Assembly: GCA_022606425.2 (NCBI GenBank)
Contig: JAHDVF020000978.1
Span: 186,001-250,000 of the forward strand
Direction: 5' to 3'
DNA from: Lepidostoma basale
Lineage: Eukaryota; Arthropoda; Insecta; Trichoptera; Lepidostomatidae
Length of the DNA stretch: 64,000 nucleotides
Positions 61,650 to 64,000 of the stretch are shown here, piece by piece; the first letter of the stretch is position 1, and the number at the start of each line of letters is the position of its first letter. The notes beneath the pieces were generated by a model. It did not search any database. It was not told where the DNA came from and saw only the letters and a program-made list of their open reading frames with translations. The translations under genes were made by a program, and so were the position numbers.

Positions 61650-62394
61650 TTTGTTTGTGTATCAACAAAAAATAAATACATAAAATATATTAACCCTTTC
61701 TAATAGTTTTTTGGCGTTATATCATATTTGAATACAAAGCAAATATTTTTATTGTTACTTTAGCAAACAAAATCATTAAATTATTGATTATTTACCTTTT
61801 GTATTATATATTTCTTATGTTATACTAGAATTATCAAAAAGTAAACGTATTATAAGATTAGTTGATTGTTGAAAATACGTTTTATGTTTTCCCGAATTAC
61901 AATGTTTTGGTAACATTTAGTGTTAAATATGATTTTAATTATAAGAGAGCATTTGGAATATGTAACGCTAACAAATTCCCAGAGAACGGTTCTGCTAAAT
62001 AGCAGACGATTTGTTCATTTTAATTTCATTGTTTTAATTATGAAAAGCAAATTCGTAGAATGTTATCTACGGTATTTAACTTTTATCAGAATTAGCGTAA
62101 ACGCCCAAACACCGTAACATTACAGCGACGGATGCGAGCAGTTCGCGGGAGATATTTCTTTTGTTACACAGGGATACTTTAGCTCGAGTCATGATAAAGT
62201 TCCACGCAGCATCAGTGGAACATACAGTACCGAAATTATCTAATAATTAATCTTTCCCTTTATAGGCATTGGGAAGGCAATATGACAGTTGTGTATGTTG
62301 CCTCCCTATGCCCTGTAACCCTCTCAATATCACTTTTGTATTTCAATATGAATTTCTATTAATTCTGGAAAGAAATCTGTACAAACATGATTTT
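61650..62394. other. unassigned; GC-richer unique block 62115-62230
   Basis: GCGACGGATGCGAGCAGTTC and GTTCCACGCAGCATCAGTGG; unique, non-coding as far as visible. Confidence 0.3.
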
Positions 62395-62880
62395 TTTATG
62401 ATTTAAAACATTATTACTGTGAAATTGAAATACTGTAACTAAATAATATCATATGTGATTTAATTTCTTTAAAATTCTCGCGACAGCTGTTTTGATAACC
62501 AATGTAACATCATCAAGTGTAACAATGAACTTCTGATGTTGCTAACATTGGTTAACTTGGTATTTCTATTAATTTTATAAAGAAATCTGAAAAAAAAAAA
62601 TTATGATTTAAAACATAAAAACTGTGAAATTGAAATACTGTAACTAAATAATATCATAGTTGATTTAATTTCTATGAAATTCTCGCGACAGCTGTTTCGA
62701 TAACCAATGCAACATCATCAAGTGTAACAATGATCTCCTGATGACGCTAACATTAGTTAACGAAACAGCTTTTGCGATAATTTCATCGAAATTAAATCGA
62801 ATGAGATATTATAACAGTGTTTCAAATAAACAGTTAATAATGTTGAAATGTCAAAGCGTTTCCGCCAAAACAATGGAATA
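62395..62880. mobile_element. two tandem P4 hairpin units
   Basis: Two similar units (62395-62560 and 62582-62880) each begin AAACTGTGAAATTGAAATACTGTAACTAA-like sequence and carry a minus-strand core: TTGATGA, T, helix II, (A/G)AAACAGCTGTC at about 62480-62516 and 62688-62722. The second unit also has a plus-strand core and ends in the P4 terminal motif (62838-62875). Looks like a partial duplication. Confidence 0.65.
62738..62774 (+). ncRNA. hammerhead core, family P4, plus strand
   Basis: CTGATGA, extra C, GCTAAC-ATTA-GTTAAC (one mismatch), GAAAC, AGCT then TTT. Core intact; the ACAGCTGT palindrome is mutated at its 3' half. Confidence 0.6.
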
Positions 62881-63060
62881 TCTTTATCGAGTTGTTTCGA
62901 AAGTTTTACACCTTCACCATGGGAAGAACGATATAAATTGAGTTTATATCGTTCTCCTGATGAACAAGTCGAGAAAAATATACTCAAACATAGAAAAAAC
63001 AAGGTTATAATACTTAAAAAATTCATCATTATAGTATTTCAGTGTTAATGCTTTAAGTTT
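62881..63060. repeat. P6-like remnant and small hairpin
   Basis: GTTGTTTCGAAAGTTTTACA CCTTCAC (minus: GTGAAGG-T-GTAA...TTTC-GAAACA) is a degraded P6-like core. Then GAACGATATAAA...TTTATATCGTTC forms a perfect hairpin (62923-62955). Confidence 0.45.
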
Positions 63061-63815
63061 ATCAAAAAATATTCATGTGATTTATACTTACAGGTAAATA
63101 CGATATTATTAGGTTCCATCACTTTGTACCGTTCTATCAATATAAATACTAGACATATTTCAGATATAAGCTGTATATATTTTTCACCATTCATACACAA
63201 ATTAAAACCTAAAATGTATATTTGTTTTATATTATTTTACTTGAGGTGATTATATCACAAAAAGGACGCTTTAAAAGTTAGCTTATTGTTATTATAGAAT
63301 TTGAATTGAGGGTTGCACTAGGGTTAATTGATGCGGCTTGACTCTTCATAAAGATACGTACATGTTTTTATTCTAACTTTTATCACATTTGGCTTAATCT
63401 AGGAGGAGTGAGGAATGGCAATAAAGCGGCATTTGTCATAATATAAAACACAATCTAATTCATCATGTTTTTACTGCCATTACTGACATGCAAGTGGAGG
63501 AAAACCCCTCCTCTACTGACGCTAGAGCACAAAATATTATTTCCATATCTTATACTCGTAAAATATTATTATATTAGAGTAATAACATTTTGGTATATAC
63601 GAATTCGTGATAAATTGGACATTTCGTAAACGAGTTTGTACCACTAAAATGATCTACATACATATTTCTTAGTTTCGCTATTATTATTAATATGTTTGCA
63701 GTGATATGAAAAATCAATAACAATGCGTTAGTTATAACAATAATATAAAAAGATTTATCTTTTATTAAAACAATGTTCATTTAATAGTAGAAATTTGTTG
63801 AAAAACAATTAAAAA
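63061..63815. other. unassigned AT-rich sequence
   Basis: No supported feature. Confidence 0.35.
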
Positions 63816-63819
63816 AAAA

Positions 63820-64000
63820 CACAAGCATTAAAATAAAATAATAATACACTTTTAAAATTTGTATCTAAACCACTTTATTAGTTAACACCAACCGGTTTTG
63901 CTCCCGCCGGAGCTTCGTCAGGTGAGAGTATAAACTTAACATAAAATCAGAGCAGCATATGAAATTAGAAATATAAAATGGAGGGGAGAAAGGGGGGTAG
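63820..64000 (-). mobile_element. P3 element, left arm, cut by window end
   Basis: AATAATACACTTTTAAAATT, AACCACTTTATTAGTTAACA and a hammerhead; the facing arm, if present, lies beyond the window. Confidence 0.7.
63890..63921 (-). ncRNA. hammerhead core, family P3 (G12 changed)
   Basis: Minus strand: CTGACGA, extra A, GCTCC-GGCG-GGAGC, AAAAC (for GAAAC), CGGT, T. Helix III is the perfect palindrome ACCGGT; helix I CACC/GGTG, 4 bp. One core change (G12 to A) probably abolishes cleavage. Confidence 0.7.

Noticed and set aside
1..64000. CRISPR arrays, operons or bacterial features
   Set aside because: The window is clearly eukaryotic: splice sites, SINEs, LINEs, mariner and Penelope elements; no direct-repeat arrays with spacers.

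Overview
This is an AT-rich, intron-scale eukaryotic window with no complete host gene. The repertoire (mariner with a TA target site, TTAA-flanked piggyBac-like elements, a Helitron, tRNA-derived SINEs, many 5'-truncated LINEs and Penelope-like elements) points to an arthropod, most likely an insect; I cannot fix the order. The only good candidate for host coding sequence is an 85-bp plus-strand exon at 58108-58192 with strong splice sites, so much of the window may be intron of one large gene. A few GC-richer unique islands (about 4.0, 12.5, 15.4, 17.6, 25.5, 37.1, 57.9 and 59.6 kb) could be conserved non-coding DNA.

Layout. 0-10 kb: LINE 3' ends, two SINE families, a piggyBac-like element and a Penelope remnant. 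10-15 kb: several hairpin elements with hammerhead cores, a full-length SINE flanked by an 11-bp target-site duplication (TSD), and tRNA-SINE copies. 16-25 kb: more hairpins, LINE relics and a 1156-bp mariner. 25-31 kb: hairpins, Penelope C-terminal coding remnants and LINEs. 31-38 kb: mostly unique AT-rich DNA with hairpins, a 174-bp TTAA element and a mini-mariner at 38.4 kb. 39-47 kb: LINE fragments, one with a 239-codon open frame. 47.3-49.7 kb: a Helitron carrying a LINE copy and a Penelope GIY-YIG endonuclease fragment. 50-57 kb: a hAT-like element, nested LINE/Penelope insertions and a near-identical inverted repeat pair. 57-64 kb: the exon, SINEs, LINEs and further hairpins.

The main discovery is that the hairpin repeats of 0.1-0.7 kb carry hammerhead self-cleaving ribozyme cores (CTGANGA - helix II - GAAAC - short palindrome - T then A/C/T), usually one per arm. 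I distinguish about nine families. Each has its own helix II, and a tiny self-complementary helix III (ACATGT, ACCGGT, ACAGCTGT, ACTAGT, ACGT) that fits cleavage as a dimer. Every family has one extra nucleotide between the core A9 and helix II, and one family has U-A in place of the core C3-G8 pair. A GIY-YIG fragment fused to one hairpin arm ties them to Penelope-like retroelements.

A second story is a LINE/SINE partnership. A LINE whose stop codon runs almost straight into a (TTAG)n tail shares its 3' end with a 478-bp SINE; intact TSDs, 5' inversions and a transitional chimera are visible.
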